The notes beneath the pieces were generated by a model. The model did not search any database and was not told the DNA's origin. It worked only from the letters and a program-made list of their open reading frames with translations. Shown here piece after piece: positions 49,539 through 59,004 of a stretch of 64,000 nt of DNA. Source of the stretch: Microbacterium sufflavum (GTDB lineage Bacteria > Actinomycetota > Actinomycetes > Actinomycetales > Microbacteriaceae); contig NZ_JAHWXK010000001.1 of the NCBI RefSeq assembly GCF_023091155.1, positions 1,922,001-1,986,000 of the forward strand. Reading direction: 5' to 3'. How positions within the stretch are numbered: position 1 is the first letter of the stretch; every line of letters starts with the position of its first letter. Position numbers and translations under genes: made by a program.

Positions 49539-50530
49539 GGCTTCTCCTCCTCGGCCTCTTCGGCCTCGACCTCGGCTTCGACCTCGGTCTCGATCTGCTC
49601 GCGGATGCGCTCCGCGTCGGCGTCCGAGATCACGGGCAGACGTCCGGTCACGGCACCCAGGTCCACGTCCTGATGCGCGCCCAGGTAGGCGTCGACGACC
49701 GCGGGGTCCTCCATCACGGTGTCCGGCGGCCCCTCGGCCACGACGCGTCCCTCGGCCATCACGACCACCCAGTCGGCGATGTGACGCACCATGTGCATGT
49801 CGTGCTCCACGAACAGCACCGTCATGCCCAGGTCCTTGAGGTCGAGGATGTGGTCGAGCAGCGACTGCGTCAGCGCCGGGTTCACGCCGGCCATGGGCTC
49901 GTCGAGCATCACCAGTGTCGGGTTGCTCATCAGTGCGCGCGCCATCTCCAGCAGCTTGCGCTGGCCTCCGGAGAGCGACGCCGCGAAGTCCTGCTCCTTG
50001 GCGTCGAGCTTGAACCGCGTCAGCAGCTCGTGGGCGCGCTGTTCGATCTCCTGGTCCTGCTTGCGCCAGAGGAAGGGGAAGAGCCCGGCCCAGAAGCCCT
50101 CGCCGCGCTGGTCCTTCGCGCCGAGCTTCATGTTCTCCAGCACGGTCAGCAGCGACAGCGACTTGGTGAGCTGGAACGTGCGCACCTGCCCCATGCGGGC
50201 GACCTTGAAGGAGGGGATGCCGGAGAGGTTGGTGCCGTCGAACGACCAGGTGCCGCTGTTGGGCTTGTCGAAGCCGCACAGCAGGTTGAACAGCGTCGTC
50301 TTGCCGGCGCCGTTCGGGCCGATCAGGGCCGTGATGGCGCCGCGCGGGATCTCCAGGTGGTCGACGTCGACGGCCGTGAGGCCGCCGAAGCGCCGCTGCA
50401 CGGCGTCCACGACGAGGATCGGGTCGACCTTCTTGACGCCGGGCACCGCAGGGCCGGCGGTGAGGCCGGTCGTCTTGGCGCGCGGGGTGCTCTTCGCGGG
50501 CGTGACCGCCGCGTCGTTCTCACTTGACAA
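49535..50530 (-). CDS. livG: ABC transporter ATPase LivG-type, TTG start
   Basis: A 331-residue ATPase partner. Walker A is ALIGPNGAGKTTLFNLLCGF, signature SLSGGQRKLLEMARAL, Walker B LVMLDEPMAGVNP, then LFVEHDMHMV. The protein has extra ends: about 35 N-terminal residues and an acidic tail (EVEAEVEAEEAEEEKP). The start is a TTG at 50530, overlapping livM by 11 bases, with AGGGAG about eight bases upstream; the only GTG nearby is out of frame. Confidence 0.9.
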
Positions 50531-51497
50531 AGGTCATCTCCCTCTTGTTTCCGAGGATGCCCTGCGGGCGGAAGATCACGATCAGCATCAGCACGATGCC
50601 GATGAGGATGTACCGCACGACATCGGCCTGCGCGCCCGACATGGGCAGGTAACCGGCGTTCGCCATGGCGGGCAGCAGCGCGCCGAGGAACGCGAACACG
50701 ATCCAGAACAGCACGGCGCCCAGCGTGGGCCCGAGCACCGTCGCGGCGCCGCCGAGCAGCAGGATCGTCCACAGGAAGAACGTCAGCGACGTGGAGTAGC
50801 TGCCGGGGATCACGGCCGACGGCAGGATGAACACGATACCGCCGAGCGCGCCGATGATGCCACCGACCACGAGCGCCTGCATCTTGTACGCGAAGACGTT
50901 CTTACCGAGCGAGCGCACCGCGTCCTCGTCCTCGCGGATGCCCTTGAGCACGCGACCCCACGGGCTGCGCATGAGCGCCCACACCACCAGCACCGCGAGG
51001 GCCAGGGCGATCAGGCCGACCACGCGCACCCACAGGTCGGTCGCGTTGTAGGTCCAGGGACCGAAGCCGTACGTGCCGGTGGGGAAGGGGTTCGCGTCGC
51101 GGAAGCTCTGGTGGTAGCCGGAGAGGCCGCCCGCGGAGTTGGTCCAGTCCTTGAACAGCTCCGTCACGAACATGAGCCTCACGACCTCCGCGGCCGCGAT
51201 GGTCGCGATGGCGAGGTAGTCGGCGCGCAGCCGCAGCGTGGGGATGCCGAGCAGCAGGGCGAACAGGGCCCCGCCCAGCACGCCGACCAGCACGCCGGCC
51301 CACCACGGGAAGCCGAAGGTGAGGATCGAGATCGCGTAGCCGTAGCCGCCGATCGCCATGAACGCGGCCATGCCGAAGTTGAGCAGACCCGTGTAGCCGA
51401 AGTGCACCGCGAGGCCGGTCGCCGCGAGCGCGTACGCGATCGTCGTCGGGCTGAACAGATAGGAGGCGGTGTTGCCGAAGATGCTTCCGAAGTCCAT
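50520..51497 (-). CDS. livM: ABC transporter permease LivM-type
   Basis: A 325-residue permease with eight or more membrane segments and the LivM signature (VHFGYTGLLNFGMAAFMAIG, then LRADYLAIATIAAAEVVRL). The cytoplasmic ATPase-contact loop is ALMRSPWGRVLKGIREDEDA. The ATG at 51497 is three bases past the livH stop. Confidence 0.92.
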   Translation of the reverse strand: MDFGSIFGNTASYLFSPTTIAYALAATGLAVHFGYTGLLNFGMAAFMAIGGYGYAISILTFGFPWWAGVLVGVLGGALFALLLGIPTLRLRADYLAIATIAAAEVVRLMFVTELFKDWTNSAGGLSGYHQSFRDANPFPTGTYGFGPWTYNATDLWVRVVGLIALALAVLVVWALMRSPWGRVLKGIREDEDAVRSLGKNVFAYKMQALVVGGIIGALGGIVFILPSAVIPGSYSTSLTFFLWTILLLGGAATVLGPTLGAVLFWIVFAFLGALLPAMANAGYLPMSGAQADVVRYILIGIVLMLIVIFRPQGILGNKREMTFVK

Positions 51498-51500
51498 GTG

Positions 51501-52853
51501 TCAGCCCAACCTTTCCTTGCGTCCGAGGATGCCCTGCGGTCGCACGAGCAGGATGATGATCAGCGCGACCAGGGCGCTGGCGTACTTGAGGTCGGAGGGG
51601 ACGCCCAGCAGCGTGGACACCTCCACCGCGAGCCCGACGATGATCGAGCCGATCAGGGCGCCGATCGCCGAGCCCAGGCCGCCGAGGGTGATGGCGCAGA
51701 ACATCAGCAGCAGCATCTGCATGCCCATGTCCCACTTCACTCCCGGGCGGAAGTACGCCCAGAGGATGCCCGAGATGGCGGCGAGCGTGCCGGCCAGGAT
51801 CCACACGATGCGGATGACCTTGTCGACGTCGATGCCGGAGGCGGCCGCGAGCTGCGGGTTGTCCGAGATCGCCCTCGTCGCCTTGCCCGTCCGGGTGCGG
51901 GTGAGGAAGAACGCGACGCCGAGGATGACGATGATGCTGGTGGCCATGCCGATCATGTCGATGTACGACAGCGAGATCGGCCCGAGGCGGATCGGCTCGG
52001 GGCTCGCGCCGGGGAGCTGATAGGTGTTGCCGCCGATGATGTACTGCAGCGTGTACCGCAGCGCGAGCGAGAGGCCGATGCTCACGATCATGAGCTGCAC
52101 CACCCCGAGGCCCTTGCGGCGCAGCGGCTTCCAGATGCCGGCGTCGAGCGCCCAGCCCAGGGCCGCGCCGCCGATCACCGCCGCGATGATGCCCGCCCAC
52201 AGCGGCAGCTGCCAGAAGGTCGTGAACACGAGGGTGATCACGGCGCCCCAGGTCACCATCTCGCCGTGCGCGAAGTTCGACAGCCGTGTGGTGCCGTAGA
52301 TGAGTGCCGCCCCCATGGAGGCGAGGCCGAGCAGGAGCCCGAAGTTCAGGCCGCCGACGATGCGCGACAGCAGCTGATCGAGGAACGACACCGTGACCCG
52401 CTCGCCCGCGCCGAGGAAGAGGTTGACGATCTTGGTGCCGGTGAGCCCGAACTCCAGTTCGAACGAGGCCGTCGTGCCCGACACCGGCTGGATGCCCTCG
52501 GGCAGCTGCGAGGCGTCGACGATCACACCGTCGGGGAGCGTGGACTCGTCCACCGTCAGGGTGTACGTCTCCTTCTCCGGCACGTACAGGCGCCACTTGC
52601 CCTCGGCGTCGGTCTCGGTCTCGGCCTCGAAGCCGTTGCCCTCGATCGACATGACCACGCCCTCGACGGGCTCATCGGCGTTGGTGACCACACCCGCGAA
52701 GTAGAAGTCGGTGACCTCTTGCCCGTCGTCGGTGGTGTCGGCGGAGGCCGCTGAGGGAGGGAGCAGCAGTGAGGCCGCGAGCGCCATGAGGATTCCCAAG
52801 AAGACGAAAGCCCAGGGGCGCTTCCGCGGTCCGGCGAGTGCTGTGGGTCCCAC
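51501..52853 (-). CDS. livH: LivH-type permease fused to a secreted regulatory-like domain
   Basis: A 450-residue fusion. Residues 1-38 are a signal peptide (RPWAFVFLGILMALAASLLL, ending SAASA). Residues 45-145 form an extracytoplasmic domain of carboxypeptidase-regulatory-like (Ig-type) pattern: GVVTNADEPVEGVVMSIEG, TDAEGKWRLYVPEKETYTLT. Residues 155-450 are a full LivH permease (LNFGLLLGLASMGAALIYGT, RLSNFAHGEMVTWGA, LVRPQGILGRKERLG). Ordinary LivH is about 290 residues and lacks the first part. No stop or frameshift separates the two. GTG at 52853 with GGAGG upstream. The added domain may contact the binding protein or the cell wall; that is inference. Confidence 0.88.
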   Translation of the reverse strand: MGPTALAGPRKRPWAFVFLGILMALAASLLLPPSAASADTTDDGQEVTDFYFAGVVTNADEPVEGVVMSIEGNGFEAETETDAEGKWRLYVPEKETYTLTVDESTLPDGVIVDASQLPEGIQPVSGTTASFELEFGLTGTKIVNLFLGAGERVTVSFLDQLLSRIVGGLNFGLLLGLASMGAALIYGTTRLSNFAHGEMVTWGAVITLVFTTFWQLPLWAGIIAAVIGGAALGWALDAGIWKPLRRKGLGVVQLMIVSIGLSLALRYTLQYIIGGNTYQLPGASPEPIRLGPISLSYIDMIGMATSIIVILGVAFFLTRTRTGKATRAISDNPQLAAASGIDVDKVIRIVWILAGTLAAISGILWAYFRPGVKWDMGMQMLLLMFCAITLGGLGSAIGALIGSIIVGLAVEVSTLLGVPSDLKYASALVALIIILLVRPQGILGRKERLG

Positions 52854-52973
52854 GCAACCTCCACTGTGAGTGCTGTCTCCGCGGACTCGGGTCGAACCGC
52901 GGGGATGGACGACGCACTTGAGCGTAATGGGCGATCCGCGAATCACCTACCTCTCGGGCCAACGGTCCGGTAA

Positions 52974-54605
<1,632 letters not shown>

Positions 54606-54630
54606 ACAGCGCCCCGCACCGGGGCGACGA

Positions 54631-54665
54631 CGAGGGGCCGGATGCGCGCAGCATCCGGCCCCTCG
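54631..54665. terminator. Terminator between guaB and DUF4190-like gene
   Basis: CGAGGGGCCGGATGC (54631-54645) / GCATCCGGCCCCTCG (54651-54665), a perfect 15-base stem with a 5-base loop, between two convergent genes. Confidence 0.8.
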
Positions 54666-54683
54666 TGCGTGTGTGTTGCGGGT

Positions 54684-55112
54684 TCAGCCGCAGCGGTAGG
54701 TGACGCCGCCGACCTCCCACACGCCGGGGCCGAGCTCGGCGCACATCCCGAAGATGCCCGCGAACACGGTCACCAGCAGGATGATGCCGATGATCTCCAG
54801 GATGGTCAGCACCGCGCCGACGATGATGCCGGCGATCGCGAGGCCCTTCGGCGCGTGCGCCTTCCCCAGCTGCACCGCGGCGATGATGCTGAGGATGAGG
54901 CCGATCGGCGGCAGCAGGAACGCCAGCACGAGTCCGACGATCGACAACACGCGTCCGGGAGGCGAGGGCGGCGCGGTCTGGCCGTAGGCGCCGGGAGCCG
55001 CGGGACCGGGCGGCGGCGGGTACGCGGCGGCCGGGCCGTTCGCGGGGGTGCTGTTCCAGGCGGGGGGAGGGGTGCCGGGCTGCGACGCCTCGGGGGGCGG
55101 GGGGTTCGTCAT
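54684..55112 (-). CDS. DUF4190 membrane protein
   Basis: A 142-residue protein with a Pro-rich cytoplasmic N-terminus (PPPPEASQPGTPPPAW) and two membrane helices (VLSIVGLVLAFLLPPIGLIL and GLAIAGIIVGAVLTILEIIG) of the DUF4190 pattern, ending in a short tail with two Cys. GGAGAG precedes the ATG. Function unknown. Confidence 0.75.
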   Translation of the reverse strand: MTNPPPPEASQPGTPPPAWNSTPANGPAAAYPPPPGPAAPGAYGQTAPPSPPGRVLSIVGLVLAFLLPPIGLILSIIAAVQLGKAHAPKGLAIAGIIVGAVLTILEIIGIILLVTVFAGIFGMCAELGPGVWEVGGVTYRCG

Positions 55113-55184
55113 GGTCTCTCCTCGGTTGAGCGTGCGTAGCCCAGAGCGTAGCGACGGCGCCGTCGGCGTGCCATCCCCTGGGCG

Positions 55185-55631
55185 TCAGCGCGGTCGTGCG
55201 AGGTTCGCCGCGTTCACGAGGTACGAGCACCGGATGGCGACGGCATACTTCTCGTCACCCGGCAGCGGGCGGTCACCGGCGAGCACGGTCTGGACGACGT
55301 CCGTGGAGAGACCGGTCAATCGCGCGATGTTCCCCGGGGTGAGGTGCAGTGCTCCGGTGAGGGACTCGAGGGTCGCGCGGAGCCGATCATCGTCGCCGAT
55401 CCCGCTGGCCTCCGTGAGTTGGGCCACGAGCGCGGAGAGACGAGCCGCTTCGTGCCCGGTGAGCACAGCCGGTGACGAGTCCATTCCGACGGCCGCCGGT
55501 GCTACGACGAGGAGCTTCCGCAGCCTCACGTGATCGATACCCGTCATCACCTCGAGCGCCTTCATCGTGATGGCACCTTCTTCGAGGAGGCGAGCCAGTT
55601 CACGGGAAACGTCGAAGCTGGTCGTTGACAT
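55185..55631 (-). CDS. Hypothetical protein with HTH-like segments
   Basis: A 148-residue protein with two segments of helix-turn-helix character: ALEVMTGIDHVRLRKLLVV near residues 26-44 and PGNIARLTGLSTDVVQTVLA near residues 100-119. Both have the xAxxTGhxxxxhxxhL spacing of XRE-like DNA-binding helices. It could be a transcription factor, but the family is not recognised. ATG at 55631 with GGAG upstream; GTG at 55637 would add two residues. Divergent from the DUF2277 gene across 167 bases in which I see only promoters. Confidence 0.6.
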   Translation of the reverse strand: MSTTSFDVSRELARLLEEGAITMKALEVMTGIDHVRLRKLLVVAPAAVGMDSSPAVLTGHEAARLSALVAQLTEASGIGDDDRLRATLESLTGALHLTPGNIARLTGLSTDVVQTVLAGDRPLPGDEKYAVAIRCSYLVNAANLARPR

Positions 55632-55786
55632 GCTCACTCCGGGTCAGGGGTAGGTGTACAAGGTGTTGTTCGGTACGACATGAGCCACGATAACCCCGGC
55701 GAAATCCGCGGTTCCGGTGAGCGTGCCGGAGTACCTGTGGTTGTGGCGGGTGCTCGTCTGTGCTTCCGCGGGGGAGGGGCGGGGCG

Positions 55787-55792
55787 TAGCGT
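55787..55792 (+). promoter_or_regulatory. -10 box for leaderless DUF2277 gene
   Basis: TAGCGT lies six bases before the ATG at 55799; no ribosome binding site precedes it. Confidence 0.45.
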
Positions 55793-55798
55793 GCGGGT

Positions 55799-56113
55799 AT
55801 GTGCCGGAACATCGTGCCCCTGAACAACCTGGCCCCCGCGGCGACCGATGAGGAGTGCCACGACGCGGCGCTCCAGTTCGTCCGCAAGATCTCCGGGGCG
55901 ACGGCGCCCTCGCGCGTCAACAGGGACGTGTTCGATCGCGCCGTCGAGGAGATCGCTGCGGCCACGCGACGGCTGCTGGACGATCTCGTGACGACCGCGC
56001 CGCCCAAGAACCGGGAGGCGGAGGCGGCCAAGCGCCAGGCCCGCTCGGCCGAGCGATACGAGGCCATCCGGGTGTACCAGCAGGAGAAGCGGGCGGCGCG
56101 GGCGGCGACCTGA
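55799..56113 (+). CDS. DUF2277 domain protein
   Basis: A 104-residue protein that is a clear DUF2277 member: MCRNIVPLNNLAPAATDEEC at the N-terminus, AALQFVRKISGATAPSRVN, and the C-terminal RDVFDRAVEEIAAATRRLLD. The function of the family is unknown. The last 30 residues are a basic helix. It is a single-gene unit before the signalling operon. Confidence 0.88.
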   Translation: MCRNIVPLNNLAPAATDEECHDAALQFVRKISGATAPSRVNRDVFDRAVEEIAAATRRLLDDLVTTAPPKNREAEAAKRQARSAERYEAIRVYQQEKRAARAAT

Positions 56114-56146
56114 CGCCGCTGCGCGGCCGGGTCTGCCCGCCTGTGC

Positions 56147-56254
56147 CAGAATCGACGTACCCCGCTCGACTTTCCCCGCGGATCCGGTGATGAAGGCACC
56201 GGGATCGCGACGCCGGCCCCCACCGGCAGGGAAGCTCCCCAAGGAGAGCCGTAC
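56147..56254 (+). promoter_or_regulatory. Structured leader of the signalling operon
   Basis: A possible -10 box CAGAAT (56148-56153) is followed by about 95 bases of leader. A bulged hairpin pairs CGCGGATCCGGTG (56177-56189) with CACCGGGATCGCG (56197-56209). A second small hairpin pairs GCCGG with CCGGC (56212-56227). AAGGAG is next to the start. The structure does not match a riboswitch class I can name. Confidence 0.35.
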
Positions 56255-57301
56255 ATGTCTGAGGACGCCCCCCGCATTCTCGTCGTCGACGACGACCACG
56301 ATGTCGCCCTGCTGGTGAAGACCGTGCTGGAGCGCCGTGCCGGCTGCATCGTCGACCTCGCGGAAGACGGGCGCTCCGCGATCGACCGCGTCGCCGAGGT
56401 GCGCCCCGACGTGGTCGTCACCGACATCGAGATGCCGGGTCTCAGCGGCCTCGAGCTGCTCGCCGAGCTGCGCCGCACGATCCCCACCGTGCCGGTGATC
56501 GTGATGACCGCGCACGTCTCGGTCGAATACGCCGTGTCCGCCCTGCGCGCGCAGGCCGACGAGTTCCTCACCAAGCCGCTCGACAACGCCCGGCTCGTGG
56601 AAGCCGTGACCCGCCTGGTGGAGGAGGGGCGACGGCGACGCGAGGAGGCGAGGACGACCGAGGTGGTGCTCGCGATCGGCGCCCACCCCGACGACGTCGA
56701 GATCGGGGTCGGCGGCATCCTCGCGGCCCACGCCGCCGCCGGCGACGCGATCACGATCCTCACGCTGTCCCGCGGAGCCAGGGGCGGAGACGCCGACAGC
56801 CGCCAGAACGAGTCGCTCGCCGCGGCCGAGCGGATCGGCGCCCGCCTGTTCCTGAAAGACCTCGTCGACACGGAGATCTCCGGCGGCGGCTCCACCGTGC
56901 GGCTGATCGAAGAGGTCGTGCGCGAGATCCAGCCGACCATCGTCTACACGCACTCCCCGCACGATCGGCACCAGGACCATCGCGCCGTGAGCGAGGCCAC
57001 GATCGTCGCGACCCGTCGTGTCGGCACCGTCGCGTGCTACCAGAGCCCCTCCTCGACGATCGACTACCGACCGACGCGCTTCGTGCGCATCGACCGCTTC
57101 CTCGACGAGAAGCTGCGCCTGCTGGAGTGCTTCCAGTCGCAGGCCGCCGCGAGCCGTGACTACCTCGCCCCCGAGTTCGTCACCGCGACCGCGCGGTACT
57201 GGTCGCGATTCGGCGGGGGCGACGCGGTGGAGCCGCTGGAAGTGGTGCGCGAGACGGCGGAGTTCGTCGGCGCACACGAACTCACACGACGGGAGAGCTG
57301 A
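56255..57301 (+). CDS. Response regulator-PIG-L deacetylase fusion
   Basis: A 348-residue fusion. Residues 6-125 are a receiver domain with acidic VDDD (11-14), phospho-acceptor Asp57 in VVVTDIEMPGLSG and Lys107 in FLTKPLD. Residues 130-345 are a PIG-L/LmbE zinc deacetylase: AIGAHPDDVEIGVGG (140-154) with the AHPDD metal motif, and HSPHDRHQDHRAVSEA with the second metal site (HxxH, 239-242). PIG-L enzymes remove acetyl from GlcNAc-type sugars or related amides. A receiver fused to an enzyme implies activity gated by phosphorylation. It heads the seven-gene operon that carries a histidine kinase; its stop abuts the next ATG. Confidence 0.88.
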   Translation: MSEDAPRILVVDDDHDVALLVKTVLERRAGCIVDLAEDGRSAIDRVAEVRPDVVVTDIEMPGLSGLELLAELRRTIPTVPVIVMTAHVSVEYAVSALRAQADEFLTKPLDNARLVEAVTRLVEEGRRRREEARTTEVVLAIGAHPDDVEIGVGGILAAHAAAGDAITILTLSRGARGGDADSRQNESLAAAERIGARLFLKDLVDTEISGGGSTVRLIEEVVREIQPTIVYTHSPHDRHQDHRAVSEATIVATRRVGTVACYQSPSSTIDYRPTRFVRIDRFLDEKLRLLECFQSQAAASRDYLAPEFVTATARYWSRFGGGDAVEPLEVVRETAEFVGAHELTRRES

Positions 57302-58291
57302 ATGACGCAGCGCGTGCTGGTGACCGGGGCGGGCGGACCGGCCGGGGTGGCGGTGATCCGCTCCCTGCTCCGTCGCTCCGACCTGACGGTGTTCGCCGCC
57401 GACATGGACGGCTGGGCGAGCGGGATCTACCTGGTGCCGCCGGAGCAGCGTCGCCTGGTGCCGCCCGGACGCGACGACGACTTCGTGCCCGCGATCGCGC
57501 GCCTCGTGGCCGAGGACGACCTCGACCTCGTGATCTCCACCGTCGACGTGGAGCTCATCGCGCTCGCGGACCGCCGAGACGAGCTGGCTCCCGCGGTGCT
57601 GGCCGCGCCCTCGTCGGACACGCTGCACACGGCCCTCGACAAGCTCGCCCTCGCGGAGCGCTGCGCCCCGACCGGACGCACCCCGCGCACCGTGCTGGCC
57701 GGTCCCGACGCCGCCGCGGTCGACTGGGAGTTCCCGGTGTTCGCCAAGCCGCGCCAGGGAGCGGGCAGCCGGGGCATCCGCCTCGTGCCCGACCGCGCCG
57801 CGCTCGACGCCCTGCCGACCGACGAGGGCCTCATCGTGCAGGACTTCCTGCCCGGCGAGGAGTACTCGGTCGACGTGATCTCCGACGCCTCCGGTGCAGT
57901 GGTCGCCGCGGTGCCGCGCACCAGGGCGAGGGTCGACTCGGGCGTCGCGATCGCCGGACGCACCCTGCGCGACCCCGAGCTGGAGGAGACCGCGTCCGCG
58001 ATCGCCCGGGCGATCGGCCTGGTGGGCGTCGCCAACGTGCAACTGCGCCGCGACCGCGACGGCCGTGCCGTGCTGCTCGAGGTCAACCCGCGCTTCCCCG
58101 GCGCGCTCCCGCTGACGATCGCCGCCGGCGTGGACATCCCGTCGCTGGTCGCCGACCTGTTCCTGGGCCGCGAGCTGCCCGTGCAGGTGCCGTTCCGCGA
58201 GGTCGCGTCGGTGCGGTTCCTGGAAGACGTGATCGTCGAGGTCGACGACGTGCTCGTCTCGGAGCACGCCGGTCATCAGGAGGACGTATGA
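57302..58291 (+). CDS. ATP-grasp enzyme
   Basis: A 329-residue ATP-grasp protein. The N-terminal Rossmann-like part (MTQRVLVTGAGGPAGVAVIR) is followed by the ATP-binding region (PVFAKPRQGAGSRGIRLVPD, then LIVQDFLPGEEYSVDVI) and the metal-binding end (GRAVLLEVNPRFPGALPLTI). It resembles carbamoyl-phosphate-synthase-like ATP-grasp ligases, which join an acid to an amine or thiol through acyl phosphate. The substrate is unknown; it may modify a sugar or a small amine made with the neighbouring deacetylase. Its stop overlaps the PHP gene by four bases. Confidence 0.85.
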   Translation: MTQRVLVTGAGGPAGVAVIRSLLRRSDLTVFAADMDGWASGIYLVPPEQRRLVPPGRDDDFVPAIARLVAEDDLDLVISTVDVELIALADRRDELAPAVLAAPSSDTLHTALDKLALAERCAPTGRTPRTVLAGPDAAAVDWEFPVFAKPRQGAGSRGIRLVPDRAALDALPTDEGLIVQDFLPGEEYSVDVISDASGAVVAAVPRTRARVDSGVAIAGRTLRDPELEETASAIARAIGLVGVANVQLRRDRDGRAVLLEVNPRFPGALPLTIAAGVDIPSLVADLFLGRELPVQVPFREVASVRFLEDVIVEVDDVLVSEHAGHQEDV

Positions 58292-59004
58292 GTCACGCGG
58301 TGCTCCGGGGGGACCATCACGTGCACTCCACCTTCTCCGACGACGCGGTCTCCACACTCGAGGAGAACGTGGCGGCCGCGGTCGCCGCGGGGCTCGACAC
58401 CGTGCGCCTGGTGGATCACGTGCGCCAGAGCACGACCTGGGTGCCGGAGTACCTCGCCGCCGTCCGCGCCCTGCGAGCGCCGGACGGGCTCACGGTGCTG
58501 ACGGGCGTGGAGGCCAAGATCCTCGACGCGTCCGGAGCGCTCGACATCCCCGCGCTCCCCGCCGGGATCGACCGCATCCTGATCGCCGACCACCAGTTCC
58601 CGGGCGAGGACGGGCCGCTCGGCCCCACCGCCGTCCGCGAACGCATCGCCGCGGGCTGGGCGGCCGACGACGTGCTCGACCAGTTCGTGGGGGCCGTCGT
58701 GGCGACCATGCACCGCCACCCCGGCAATCAGCTCGCGCACTGCTTCTCGATCCTGCCCAAGATCGGCCTGTCCGAGGAGCAGCTGGGCGCCGAACGGCTG
58801 CGCGAGTGGGCACGCGCCGCCGCGGCCACCGGCACGCTCGTCGAGGTGAACGAGAAGTGGGCGTGCCCCGGGCCCGACGCACTGGCCGCCCTGCGTGACG
58901 CGGGCGCCGAGGTCGTGGCGTCGACCGACAGTCACGTGGCCACCGACGTCGGCCGCTACTCCCGCATCCTTCCGCTGCTCGACGGCGTGGAGGTGAGCGG
59001 CTGA
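58288..59004 (+). CDS. PHP-domain metal-dependent hydrolase
   Basis: A 238-residue protein of the PHP (polymerase and histidinol phosphatase) fold. The N-terminal metal motif is GDHHVHSTFSDDA (His10, His11, His13), followed by VRLVDHVRQ, TGVEAKIL, MHRHPGNQLAHC and the C-terminal STDSHVATDVGRY. All expected metal ligands (H, E, H, H, D, H) appear to be present. PHP proteins are phosphoesterases, most often phosphatases; its substrate here is unknown. It overlaps its neighbours by four bases and one base. Confidence 0.82.
   Translation: MSHAVLRGDHHVHSTFSDDAVSTLEENVAAAVAAGLDTVRLVDHVRQSTTWVPEYLAAVRALRAPDGLTVLTGVEAKILDASGALDIPALPAGIDRILIADHQFPGEDGPLGPTAVRERIAAGWAADDVLDQFVGAVVATMHRHPGNQLAHCFSILPKIGLSEEQLGAERLREWARAAAATGTLVEVNEKWACPGPDALAALRDAGAEVVASTDSHVATDVGRYSRILPLLDGVEVSG

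Noticed and set aside
49791..52754. 987-residue plus-strand frame opposite the liv genes
   Set aside because: Shadow of livG, livM and livH; its sequence is low complexity and has no domain.
52500..52853. Separate secreted protein gene upstream of livH
   Set aside because: The frame is continuous into the permease, with no stop, start or ribosome binding site between.
55634..58357. 907-residue minus-strand open frame
   Set aside because: It runs opposite DUF2277, the REC-PIG-L and ATP-grasp genes, all of which have clear motifs, and has no recognisable domain.
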